This document shows, one piece after another, positions 52,321 to 60,873 of a stretch of 64,000 nt of DNA. Positions within the stretch are counted from its first letter, which is position 1, and every line of letters begins with the position of its first letter. Source of the stretch: an uncultured Clostridia bacterium (GTDB lineage: Bacteria > Bacillota > Clostridia > TANB77 > CAG-508); NCBI GenBank assembly GCA_934122235.1, contig CAKOWE010000003.1, forward strand, positions 1 through 64,000, read 5' to 3'. Position numbers and translations under genes: made by a program. The notes under the pieces were generated by a model. The model was not told the DNA's origin, did no database searches, and worked only from the letters and a program-made list of their open reading frames with translations.

Positions 52321-54726
52321 ATGAAAGCAAGTATAGAATGGTTAAAAGAATATTCAGATATAGATAAAAGTCCTAAAGAATTAGGAGATATTTTAACAAT
52401 GACAGGTTCTAAAGTTGAAGCAATAGAACAAAGAGGAAATGATATAAAAAATGTTGTTGTTGGAAAAATTTTAGAGATAAAAAAACATCCAGATGCTGAT
52501 AAATTGGTTGTGACTAAAGTTAATGTAGGTGACGAGATTGTACAAATAGTAACTGGTGCAGATAATATAAAAGAAAACGATATTGTTCCTATTGCGAAAG
52601 ATGGTTCAGAATTACCTGGAGGAGTAAAGATAAAAAAAGGACAATTAAGAGGGGTAGATTCTTGTGGAATGATGTGTTCTGTTGGTGAATTAGGATTAAA
52701 ATTAGAAGATTATCCAGGACAAATTGAGCATGGAATAATGATATTACCAAAAACATATGAGCAATTTTTAGGTAAAGATATAGTAGATGTTTTAAATTTA
52801 AGAGAAGATATTATAGAGTTTGAAATAACTTCTAATAGACCAGATTGCTTTTCAATAGAAGGATTAGGAAGAGAAACAGCTGTATCATTAGGAAAACAAT
52901 TTAAAAATCCAAGAAAAAACTTAGATAGTATAAATGTAGAAAAAGTGTCAGAGATAGAAGGGTTAAAAGTAGAAATACAAGATCCAGATTTATGTTACAG
53001 ATATATTGGAAGAGTAATTGAAAATGTAAAAATAGAACCTTCTCCAGAATGGATGCAAAGAAGATTAAGAGCATGTGGAGTAAGAGCAATAAATAATATA
53101 GTGGATATTACAAATTATGTAATGCTAGAATTAGGTCAACCAATGCATGCTTTTGATATAAATTCTATAGATGGAAAGCATATTATTGTTAGAAGAGCAA
53201 AAGAAAATGAAGAAATAATTACATTAGATGGAGAAAAAAGAGTTTTAAATCCAGAAAATCTAGTTATAGCAGATGAAGTAAAACCAGTTGCTATTGCAGG
53301 AGTAATGGGTGGAGAGAATTCAGAAATAGAAAGTACAACAAAAACTGTAGTATTTGAATCAGCAGTATTTAATGGCGCCAGTGTACGTTTAACCGCAAAA
53401 AGCGTTGGACTAAGAACCGAAGCCTCAAGCAGATATGAAAAAGGATTGTCTGCAGAAAATGCAATTAGAGCAATAAATAGAGCTGTTGAATTAGCAGAAG
53501 AAATTGGTGCAGGAAATGCAGTTAATAAATGCATAGATGTGTATCCAACAAAGCAAAAAGAAAATGTGATAGAATTTGTGCCAGGAAGAATAAATGCATT
53601 GTTAGGTACGAATATAACAAGAGAAGAAATGATAAAGATATTTGAAAGTCTAGAAATAAAAGTAGAAGGAGATAAAGTTGTAGCGCCATATTTTAGACCA
53701 GATTTAGAGCAATTAGCTGATATTGCAGAAGAAGTATTAAGAATATATGGATATGATAAATTGGAAACAACATATGTAGATGCTCAAAGTACATTAGGAA
53801 TAAAAAATAAAAAGCAAAGATTAGAAGACAATTTAAGAAAAACATTAGTTACTAAGGGGTATTCAGAGGTATGTACTTATGCGTTTATTAATCAAAAAGA
53901 TTTAGAAAAATGTAATATTTCATCAGATAATGAATTATTTAATACAATAAAAATTAAAAACAAATTGAGCGAAGATTATACAATGATGAGAACGACAACA
54001 TTGCCTAGTATGATGCAAACAATAGCAACAAATTTTGCAAAGAAAAATAAAGATGTAAATTTATTCGAGATAGCAAGAGTATATAATGATGAAAAACATA
54101 ATATAGAAAAAGGCGAAATACCGGAGGAGCCAACAATATTAAGTATAGCATTATATGGAGAAAATGAAGATTTTTACACGTTAAAAGCTATAATTGAAAA
54201 TGTATTAGAAGTAGCAAACTTAAAAAGGTATGAGATAGAAAGAGAAACTCAAGATGAAACAATGCATCCAGGAAGAACAGCCAATATTATGATAGGAAAA
54301 GATACAATCGCAACATTTGGAGAAGTGCATCCAATAGTATGTCAAAATTATGGAGTAAAAACAAAAGTATATTATGCTAAGATTAATATAGATAAATTAG
54401 TAAGATATTCAAGAGAGGATAAAAAGTATGTACCAGTTCCAAAATATCCAGCAGTTGAAAGAGATATTGCTTTAATAGTAGATGAAGAAGTAGAAGTTGG
54501 AAAAATAGAAAAAGTAATAATTAAAAAGTGCAAAAAGATATTAGAGGATATTAAATTATTTGATATATACAGAAATGAAAAGATAGGTGAAAACAAAAAG
54601 AGTATTGCTTTTGCATTAACATTTAGAGCACAAGATAAAACATTAACAGATGAAGAAATAAATGGAGCAATGGATACTATAATAAGTGATTTAAGCAAAG
54701 AATTGAATGCTGAGTTAAGAAAATAA
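52321..54726 (+). CDS. pheT: Phenylalanyl-tRNA synthetase beta chain
   Basis: 801 residues, full length: tRNA-binding EMAP-like domain (40-150), B3/B4 editing domain (ITNYVMLELGQPMHAFD), B5 domain and C-terminal ferredoxin-fold anticodon-binding domain (KYPAVERDIALIVDEEV). Cotranscribed with pheS (100 bases apart). Terminator follows. Confidence 0.98.
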   Translation: MKASIEWLKEYSDIDKSPKELGDILTMTGSKVEAIEQRGNDIKNVVVGKILEIKKHPDADKLVVTKVNVGDEIVQIVTGADNIKENDIVPIAKDGSELPGGVKIKKGQLRGVDSCGMMCSVGELGLKLEDYPGQIEHGIMILPKTYEQFLGKDIVDVLNLREDIIEFEITSNRPDCFSIEGLGRETAVSLGKQFKNPRKNLDSINVEKVSEIEGLKVEIQDPDLCYRYIGRVIENVKIEPSPEWMQRRLRACGVRAINNIVDITNYVMLELGQPMHAFDINSIDGKHIIVRRAKENEEIITLDGEKRVLNPENLVIADEVKPVAIAGVMGGENSEIESTTKTVVFESAVFNGASVRLTAKSVGLRTEASSRYEKGLSAENAIRAINRAVELAEEIGAGNAVNKCIDVYPTKQKENVIEFVPGRINALLGTNITREEMIKIFESLEIKVEGDKVVAPYFRPDLEQLADIAEEVLRIYGYDKLETTYVDAQSTLGIKNKKQRLEDNLRKTLVTKGYSEVCTYAFINQKDLEKCNISSDNELFNTIKIKNKLSEDYTMMRTTTLPSMMQTIATNFAKKNKDVNLFEIARVYNDEKHNIEKGEIPEEPTILSIALYGENEDFYTLKAIIENVLEVANLKRYEIERETQDETMHPGRTANIMIGKDTIATFGEVHPIVCQNYGVKTKVYYAKINIDKLVRYSREDKKYVPVPKYPAVERDIALIVDEEVEVGKIEKVIIKKCKKILEDIKLFDIYRNEKIGENKKSIAFALTFRAQDKTLTDEEINGAMDTIISDLSKELNAELRK

Positions 54727-54734
54727 TATAAAAA

Positions 54735-54778
54735 AAATGGATGTTAGCAAAATTTAAATTTTGTTAGCATCCATTTTT
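54735..54778. terminator. Bidirectional terminator between pheT and the SASP gene
   Basis: Long stem aaaatggatgttagcaaaatt / aattttgttagcatccatttt with A/T flanks. Confidence 0.93.
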
Positions 54779-54785
54779 GCATAAT

Positions 54786-54959
54786 TCAATCATGTTCATA
54801 CAAATCTTCCATAAGTACATCTTTAGATTTTGTACCATCCATAAATCCAACAGTTACAGTATTTCTGTGAATTGACTGTATCCATACAGGTTTTTCGTTA
54901 TAAAATACGTCATGTGGTTGATTACTCCTTAAAATTTCTGTTAGTCTTTGTTCGGTCAT
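54786..54959 (-). CDS. sspH: H-type small acid-soluble spore protein
   Basis: 57 residues, ATG at 54959 with AAAGGAG 6 bases upstream. N-terminal Q-R-L-T-E-I-L (cf. QRAxEI), central V-F-Y-N-E-K-P-V-W-I-Q-S-I and an acidic C terminus (VLMEDLYEHD) match the SASP-H family. Forespore-expressed; stored in the dormant spore. Not contiguous with other spore genes; convergent with pheT. Confidence 0.83.
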   Translation of the reverse strand: MTEQRLTEILRSNQPHDVFYNEKPVWIQSIHRNTVTVGFMDGTKSKDVLMEDLYEHD

Positions 54960-55103
54960 AAAAATCTCCTTTTATATAAAATAAAATTATTTGTATTAAT
55001 ATATATATGCCCAAAATCAAAAATAATATTAATATGTGTTGTATTTTTTTTAAAATTTTAATATAATGAGTTTACTGAAAATATAGAATGAGAGGGTTAA
55101 TAT

Positions 55104-56744
55104 ATGCAGGTTATTTATAATAATAATGTAATAGATGTAAAAAAAGGAACTAAAGTAATAGATTTATTAAAAAATGAAATAGATAAATCAAAACAAACAG
55201 TAATTGCTTGTAGGTTTAATAATGAGGTAAAGGCGTTAAATTATCCCATAAATTCAGATGGAGAGATAGAATTAATTGATTTAACAACAAAAGATGGAAT
55301 GAGAATATATACTAGAGGGCTTATATATATAATTGGAAAGGCATTTTCAGAAACATATAAAGATGCTTTACTTACAATTAACTATCAATTATCTAATGCA
55401 ATGTTTTGTGAAGTAGATAACATGGAAGTTACAGATGAAATGATTTCAAGAGTTAATGAAAAAGTGGAAGAAATTGTAAAGAGAGATTTGCCAATAATCA
55501 GAAAACAAATGTCAAGAGAAGAAGCAATAGAGTTTTATGAAAAAGAAAAAACATTAAAAGGAAAATTACAATTAGATATCGAAAAAGATAAAAATGTATT
55601 ATTATATTATTGCGAAGAATATTATAATTATTTTTATGGTGTAATGCCATTGTCTACAGGATGTATCAACATATTTGAAATAAAAAAATACAAAGGTGGA
55701 TTTTTAGTTAGATATCCAAGCAGAGAAAATCCTAAAGTATTGCCAGTTCATGTAGAAAACAAAAAATTATTAACAACACTTAGAGAATACGACAATTTGC
55801 ATAAAGTGTTAAATATAGATACAGTATATAAGTTAAATAGAACTGTTAAAGAAGACAAAATAAATGAATACATTTTACTAGATGAGGCACTTCATGAGAA
55901 AAAAATTGCACAGATAGCAGATGAAGTATTAAAAAGAGATAAAGTAAAAATGGTGCTTATTGCAGGACCATCATCTTCAGGTAAAACCACATTTGCAAAA
56001 AGATTAGGATTACAATTAAGATTAAATGGAATAAAACCAGTAACTATATCTGTTGATAATTATTTTGTGGAAAGAGAGCAAAATCCAAAAGATGAAAATG
56101 GAAATTTTGATTTTGAGTGTTTAGAAGCTATAGATATAAAATTATTTAATGAGCATTTAAAGAGGTTATTTAATGGTGAAGAAATAGAAGTGCCTACATT
56201 TAACTTCAAAACAGGACATAAAGAGTATAAAGGAAATACTATGAAACTTGCAAATGATGAGATACTTGTAATAGAAGGAATTCATTGCTTGAATGATGAA
56301 TTGACAAAAGAGATACCTAAAGAGCAAAAATATAAAGTATATATAAGTGCATTAACCGTATTAAATATAGATTACTACAATAGAATATCTACTACTGATA
56401 CAAGATTAGTGAGAAGAATAGTTAGAGATCATCAATTTAGAGGGTATTCAGCATTACATACATTAAAAATGTGGGATTCTGTAAATATAGGGGAACAAAA
56501 AAATATATTCAAATATCAAGAAGAAGCAGATATAATGTTTAATTCGTCGCTAATATATGAATTAGGTGTTTTAAAAGACTATGCAGTACCACTATTAAAA
56601 CAGATAGATAATACTAATCCAGAATTTTCAGAAGCTAAGAGATTATACAAAATGTTAAGATATTTTCAATCAATACCTGCAAAATTAGTACCTAATAATT
56701 CGTTATTAAGAGAATTTATAGGAGGAAGTGTTTTTGGAGAATAG
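55104..56744 (+). CDS. Nucleoside kinase with TGS/ThrRS-type N-terminal region
   Basis: 546 residues. N-terminal TGS-like domain (1-60) and ThrRS second-additional-domain-like segment (70-190), then a uridine-kinase/phosphoribulokinase domain with Walker A AGPSSSGKTTFAKRLG (about 290) and the VDNYF motif. This fusion is common in Clostridia; it probably phosphorylates a pyrimidine or another nucleoside. The product overlaps the next gene by 11 bases. Confidence 0.88.
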   Translation: MQVIYNNNVIDVKKGTKVIDLLKNEIDKSKQTVIACRFNNEVKALNYPINSDGEIELIDLTTKDGMRIYTRGLIYIIGKAFSETYKDALLTINYQLSNAMFCEVDNMEVTDEMISRVNEKVEEIVKRDLPIIRKQMSREEAIEFYEKEKTLKGKLQLDIEKDKNVLLYYCEEYYNYFYGVMPLSTGCINIFEIKKYKGGFLVRYPSRENPKVLPVHVENKKLLTTLREYDNLHKVLNIDTVYKLNRTVKEDKINEYILLDEALHEKKIAQIADEVLKRDKVKMVLIAGPSSSGKTTFAKRLGLQLRLNGIKPVTISVDNYFVEREQNPKDENGNFDFECLEAIDIKLFNEHLKRLFNGEEIEVPTFNFKTGHKEYKGNTMKLANDEILVIEGIHCLNDELTKEIPKEQKYKVYISALTVLNIDYYNRISTTDTRLVRRIVRDHQFRGYSALHTLKMWDSVNIGEQKNIFKYQEEADIMFNSSLIYELGVLKDYAVPLLKQIDNTNPEFSEAKRLYKMLRYFQSIPAKLVPNNSLLREFIGGSVFGE

Positions 56745-57048
56745 AGTATTTACTAAAATTGATGAAGAATTTGTATGTGAAAATTGCGGTAATAAAGTTT
56801 CTAAGTTAGGGTATACATGTAGAAATCATTGCCCTAATTGCTTACATTCAAAGCATGTAGATATAAATCCAGGAGATAGGCAAGAAACTTGCCAGGGAAT
56901 GTTAGAACCGATAGGGATAGAAATAGATAATAAAAAGGGATATGTAATTGTGTTTAAATGTAAGAAATGTGGGCAAATAAGAAAAAACAAAGCTGCAAAA
57001 GATGATAATATAGATTTAATAATAAAATTATCTGCACATAACATATAA
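56734..57048 (+). CDS. RNHCP-domain zinc-ribbon protein
   Basis: 104 residues from a TTG at 56734 (AGGAGG 8 bases upstream; GTG at 56728 is the alternative). The C-x2-C pairs (CENCGNK, CPNC, CKKCGQ) and the namesake R-N-H-C-P motif identify the family, of unknown role. Translationally coupled to the nucleoside kinase. Confidence 0.85.
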   Translation: MENRVFTKIDEEFVCENCGNKVSKLGYTCRNHCPNCLHSKHVDINPGDRQETCQGMLEPIGIEIDNKKGYVIVFKCKKCGQIRKNKAAKDDNIDLIIKLSAHNI

Positions 57049-57188
57049 GATTTTCAAAAATGTGTAACCAAATTAAAAATAATGGAAATATATATATGAA
57101 AACATTTTATGGAAAGAAATGTTTCTATTCAAGTAATGGGTTATATGTTATACTATAATAGAAAATAATTATAAAATAGGAGAAACAA

Positions 57189-57998
57189 ATGAGTAAAAGA
57201 GAAATTGTAAAGTTTGCACTTATGTCTATGATTATAGTATGTGTGGTAGTGATAGCTTTGTTAATATTTAGTAAAGAATATATATTACATACTGTTTCGG
57301 TTGCAAAAAGCGATTTTAAAGAAATAGAAGATATTGAGAAACAATCAAATTTTAAATCAACTGAAAGTGTGATAGAAGAAAAAGATGTTATTGAAGTAGT
57401 AATACCAACGAAACAATCAGAAGATGATGATATAGAATTAACAGAAAAGGAACAAATAGTTGAAGAAAAAGAGTATCCTGCGGGAAAATACTACATAAAA
57501 GTAAATAATCAGATGAATACGGTAACAATATATACAATGGATGAAGTGGGTAATTATATTGTGCCAATAAAAGCAATGGTATGCTCAACAGGCGAAGCAA
57601 CACCACAAAATACTACATATACAATAGGTGGAAAAAGATGGCAATGGAGATTATTATTTGGCAATGTCTATGGGCAATATACTACACATATAAATGGAAA
57701 TATATTATTTCACTCAGTGCCATATGAAAAACAAAGTAAAGATACGTTAGAATATTGGGAGTATGATAAATTAGGTACTGTAGCATCAGCTGGTTGTATC
57801 AGACTTAAAGTTGAAGATGCAAAATGGATATATGAAAAATGTTTATATGGAAGTATTGTAGAGTTTTATTCTAGTGATGACCCAGGAGAACTTGGAAAAC
57901 CTGTAGTAGAAAAAATATCCGATAATGAAAAATGTAGAAATTGGGATCCAACAGATCAAGATTTAAATAATCCATGGAAAAATGAAAGTGAAGTTTAA
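57189..57998 (+). CDS. L,D-transpeptidase (YkuD family)
   Basis: 269 residues. Signal anchor (about 10-27), a Glu-rich linker, then a YkuD domain (about 98-230) with the catalytic H-x...S-A-G-C-I-R-L motif (ILFHSVPY ... SAGCIRL). It forms 3-3 peptidoglycan cross-links or attaches proteins to peptidoglycan outside the membrane. The end of the gene lies in a terminator hairpin. TAGGAG site. Confidence 0.9.
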   Translation: MSKREIVKFALMSMIIVCVVVIALLIFSKEYILHTVSVAKSDFKEIEDIEKQSNFKSTESVIEEKDVIEVVIPTKQSEDDDIELTEKEQIVEEKEYPAGKYYIKVNNQMNTVTIYTMDEVGNYIVPIKAMVCSTGEATPQNTTYTIGGKRWQWRLLFGNVYGQYTTHINGNILFHSVPYEKQSKDTLEYWEYDKLGTVASAGCIRLKVEDAKWIYEKCLYGSIVEFYSSDDPGELGKPVVEKISDNEKCRNWDPTDQDLNNPWKNESEV

Positions 57999-58016
57999 TC
58001 TTCACTTTCATTTTTT
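57981..58016. terminator. Bidirectional terminator at the end of the L,D-transpeptidase and U32 genes
   Basis: Stem aaatgaaagtgaag/cttcactttcattt then T's; overlaps the last codons of the transpeptidase gene. Confidence 0.9.
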
Positions 58017-58019
58017 ATA

Positions 58020-60420
58020 CTAGATTAATTTATTTAAATTTCCATTTGTATAATCTTTTCCTTCTAGTCGATTTCCAGATTTTATAGTAGTTATAACTTT
58101 TTTTATTTCATCGATGGTTTCGTCTAAAAAGTCAACTCTGACAGAATTTGAGTTAAAATCACTAGGTGAGATTGATGTTGTTTTGCTGTTAAAAATAGTG
58201 GTAATAGTGTCTATATTATCAGGATATATTTTAAACAAAAGACCTAATCTATCTTTTAAATAATATGATTGTTTTTTGCAATTCTTATTGCACATAGCTA
58301 AACAATGGTTAGTGTGGCTAATTAAGCAATAGTTAGAAGTCATAAGAGGTAATTTACCATATACAATTAATTCGAAGTTTGAGTTAATTGTATCATTATG
58401 CATATTTGTAATTGTAGATTTGTCCAATTCTGGAGATAAAGTTATTGTGTCTAGTCCTAATTTGTTTAATTCGGAAGCAGTGTACATATTCATTACATTA
58501 AGTGTATAGTTTCCAATTATTTTTAAATTATATTTTTTTACAAATTCTAATTGGCTAATGTGAGAAATTACAAAACCTCTAATTTTGAAATTATTTACAA
58601 TATTATCTAAATGTAAAATAGCATTTAAATAGTTGTTCCTTATGATTGTTGGCATATAAATATAAACTGCATATAAATTGCAAAGGTAGTTTAGTAAATT
58701 TTTATACTGCGGGTTTATAAAATATTTAAATGGTATATATAAATTGTCTATATTTAAATTGTTATAATCTTCATCTAAAAGTAAATTATTAATTAAAATA
58801 GAGTATTTTTTATTGTAGGTTGAAATATTACCGGTTGGTTTGAGGTAAATTAAAGTTTAAATTTTCGGCTTTCCTTTTATATTTTAATTTTGCAAATTCT
58901 TCTAATTTTTGTATTGCATTTCTTCTTAAATCATTCAAACTACTTATGTTTGGGATAAATAAGTTGTCTTCTAAATTAACATCAATTTTGTTAAATTCAA
59001 ATTGTGTGTTACCAGTTTTATTAAGTTGAGAAACTATTCTATCTTCAGTAATAGGCTTATTTTCTGCTTTAACAGGAAGAATTCCTGATTGAAGTTGTAT
59101 ATGAGCATCCTTATAAATACCAGTATTGCAAGTTATTTCAAAAAGAATAGGAGAGCCGTTCTTTATTGTAATATTGCCTTCAAGTGATATTTTTTTATAC
59201 TCTGTACCAGAAAAAGTTTTTCTAGCTAATGTGAATAATTCTTTATCTACAGTTTTAAAAACTTGATCGCCAACAGATATATTACCTTTTAATCTACCAA
59301 TTTCAACTATATCGCCAGTATAAGCTACTTTTTTATTTGAGTTATTTAATAAAAGTTCTGAAACATTGTAATTGTTATTTTCTTTTTCTACTTGAATACT
59401 ATCGCCTATAGAAATGGTATTTTCTAATTTTATTTTTATATATCCCTTTTTGGGATTGTAAGATATTATCGTACCTAAAGGTAATCCCATGTGATTAGGT
59501 TTCTTAATGTACACTAAACTTGTATTAGGTTCTTTATTAAAATGACCAGTTGAAAATCCACCTCTATTAAATACTTGCATAAGTTGTTTCTTGTCATCAG
59601 TAGATAATGTATAACTAATATTGTTTAATGCTAAATCTAAGTATTTTCTGTATATTTTAGTAAGAATAGCGACATATTCTGGAGATTTTAATCTACCTTC
59701 AATTTTTAAGCATTTAATGCCACATTTTACTAGTTGAGGAAGATATTCAATTCCACATAAGTCTCTTGTGCTTAAAAGATAGCCTTTATTAATTGTTTTA
59801 TGTTCTGAATCTAATAACTCATAAGGAAGTCTGCATGGTTGAGCACATTTTCCACGATTACCAGAACGACCACCTATACTACTTGAGAATAAGCATTGCC
59901 CAGAATAAGAAATGCATAAAGCACCATGAATAAAACATTCAATTTCAATGTTGGAATTTTTACAAATATATTCTATTTCCTCTATAGAAAGTTCACGTGA
60001 AAGAACAACTCTTTTATAACCTAATTTTTCTAATTGTAATACTCCTTGCAAATTATGTACTGTCATTTGAGTACTAGCATGTATTGGCAAATCAGGGAAA
60101 GTTTTAATAAGATAATTGGCAAGACCTAAATCCTGAACAATGATTGCATCTATTCCAAATTCGTAAGCTTTTTTTGCAATGTTAATAGCAGACTCAAATT
60201 CATCATCTTTAATTAGTGTATTGAGTGTTAAATTTGTTTTTACGTTTCTAAGTTTGGCATAATCTATAGCTTTTTCCAAAGCATCTATATCAAAATTAGT
60301 TGCACTATTTCTCGCATTAAAAAGTGAAGAGCCAAAATATACAGTGTCTGCACCATTTTGTACAGCGGCTACTAAACAATCAAAATCTCCTACCGGAATT
60401 AGTAATTCTATGTCTTTCAT
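58020..60420 (-). CDS. U32-family peptidase with C-terminal extension, read through a +1 shift at CGG
   Basis: Zero frame for 529 codons from ATG 60420 (GGGAGGT upstream), skip of the C at 58833, then GGT and 269 further codons: 799 residues. The first part is a complete U32 domain (LIPVGDFDCLVAAVQNGAD, HGALCISYSGQCLFSS and Cys-rich RGKCAQPCRLPYELLD, GIKCLKIEGR); the second part continues without a new start and resembles the long C-terminal region of clostridial U32 proteins (HTNHCLAMCNKNC, DRLGLLFKI). Read as Arg the gene would end immediately (cgg taa) with an orphan frame after it. U32 proteins act in tRNA hydroxylation or collagen-type proteolysis; which applies here is unknown. Two product forms are possible if the shift is incomplete. 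Confidence 0.85.
58830..58833 (-). other. CGG(T) +1 frameshift site in the U32 gene
   Basis: In-phase codon 530, followed at once by a zero-frame TAA. Context acc-aac-CGG-T-aat: skip C, read GGT, then aat att tca in the downstream frame. Confidence 0.85.
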
Positions 60421-60537
60421 ATAACCTCCCAAAGCTTTAAACGATACTTTATTTAATATAATATAATATCTATATTGTAACACAAATTTAATAAATTGCA
60501 TACTATATGTTATACAAAACAAAAGGAGGGAAAACAT

Positions 60538-60696
60538 ATGCCAGAAGAAAGAAATTGCGGATGTGGATGCAATAACAACGGAGGATTATTTGGAGGATGT
60601 TGTGGAGATAGTGAAATACTATTTTTCATAATAATATTCTTATTATTATTCACAAATTGTGGATGCGGTTGCGGAAGAGGTTGTGGATGCAACTAA
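60538..60696 (+). CDS. 52-residue Cys/Gly-rich peptide with one membrane helix
   Basis: AAAGGAGGG before ATG. C-G-C-G-C clusters at both ends (NCGCGCNNNGG, NCGCGCGRGCGCN) flank a hydrophobic helix (ILFFIIIFLLLF). It resembles small YjcZ-type or coat-associated sporulation peptides in layout, but not clearly. Divergent from the U32 gene. Confidence 0.65.
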   Translation: MPEERNCGCGCNNNGGLFGGCCGDSEILFFIIIFLLLFTNCGCGCGRGCGCN

Positions 60697-60720
60697 AAAA
60701 TAATACTTACTAAAATTATC

Positions 60721-60770
60721 AAAGGGAAACAGTATAGAATATCTACATTTTATAACTGTTTCCTTTATTT
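60721..60770 (+). terminator. Terminator after the Cys-rich peptide
   Basis: Stem aaagggaaacagt / aactgtttccttt with one bulged G and a 21-base loop. Confidence 0.65.
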
Positions 60771-60795
60771 ACCAACAAAAAAAGACAAGTTTCTA

Positions 60796-60824
60796 TTGAC
60801 TTGCTTTTTTTGATATTATATACT
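60796..60824 (+). promoter_or_regulatory. Sigma-A promoter of the 60874 gene
   Basis: TTGACT (60796-60801), 17-base spacer, TATACT (60819-60824), 50 bases before the start. Confidence 0.78.
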
Positions 60825-60873
60825 GTAAATGTATATTTTTATACATAAGATATATAGTAGGAGGACAAGCTAA

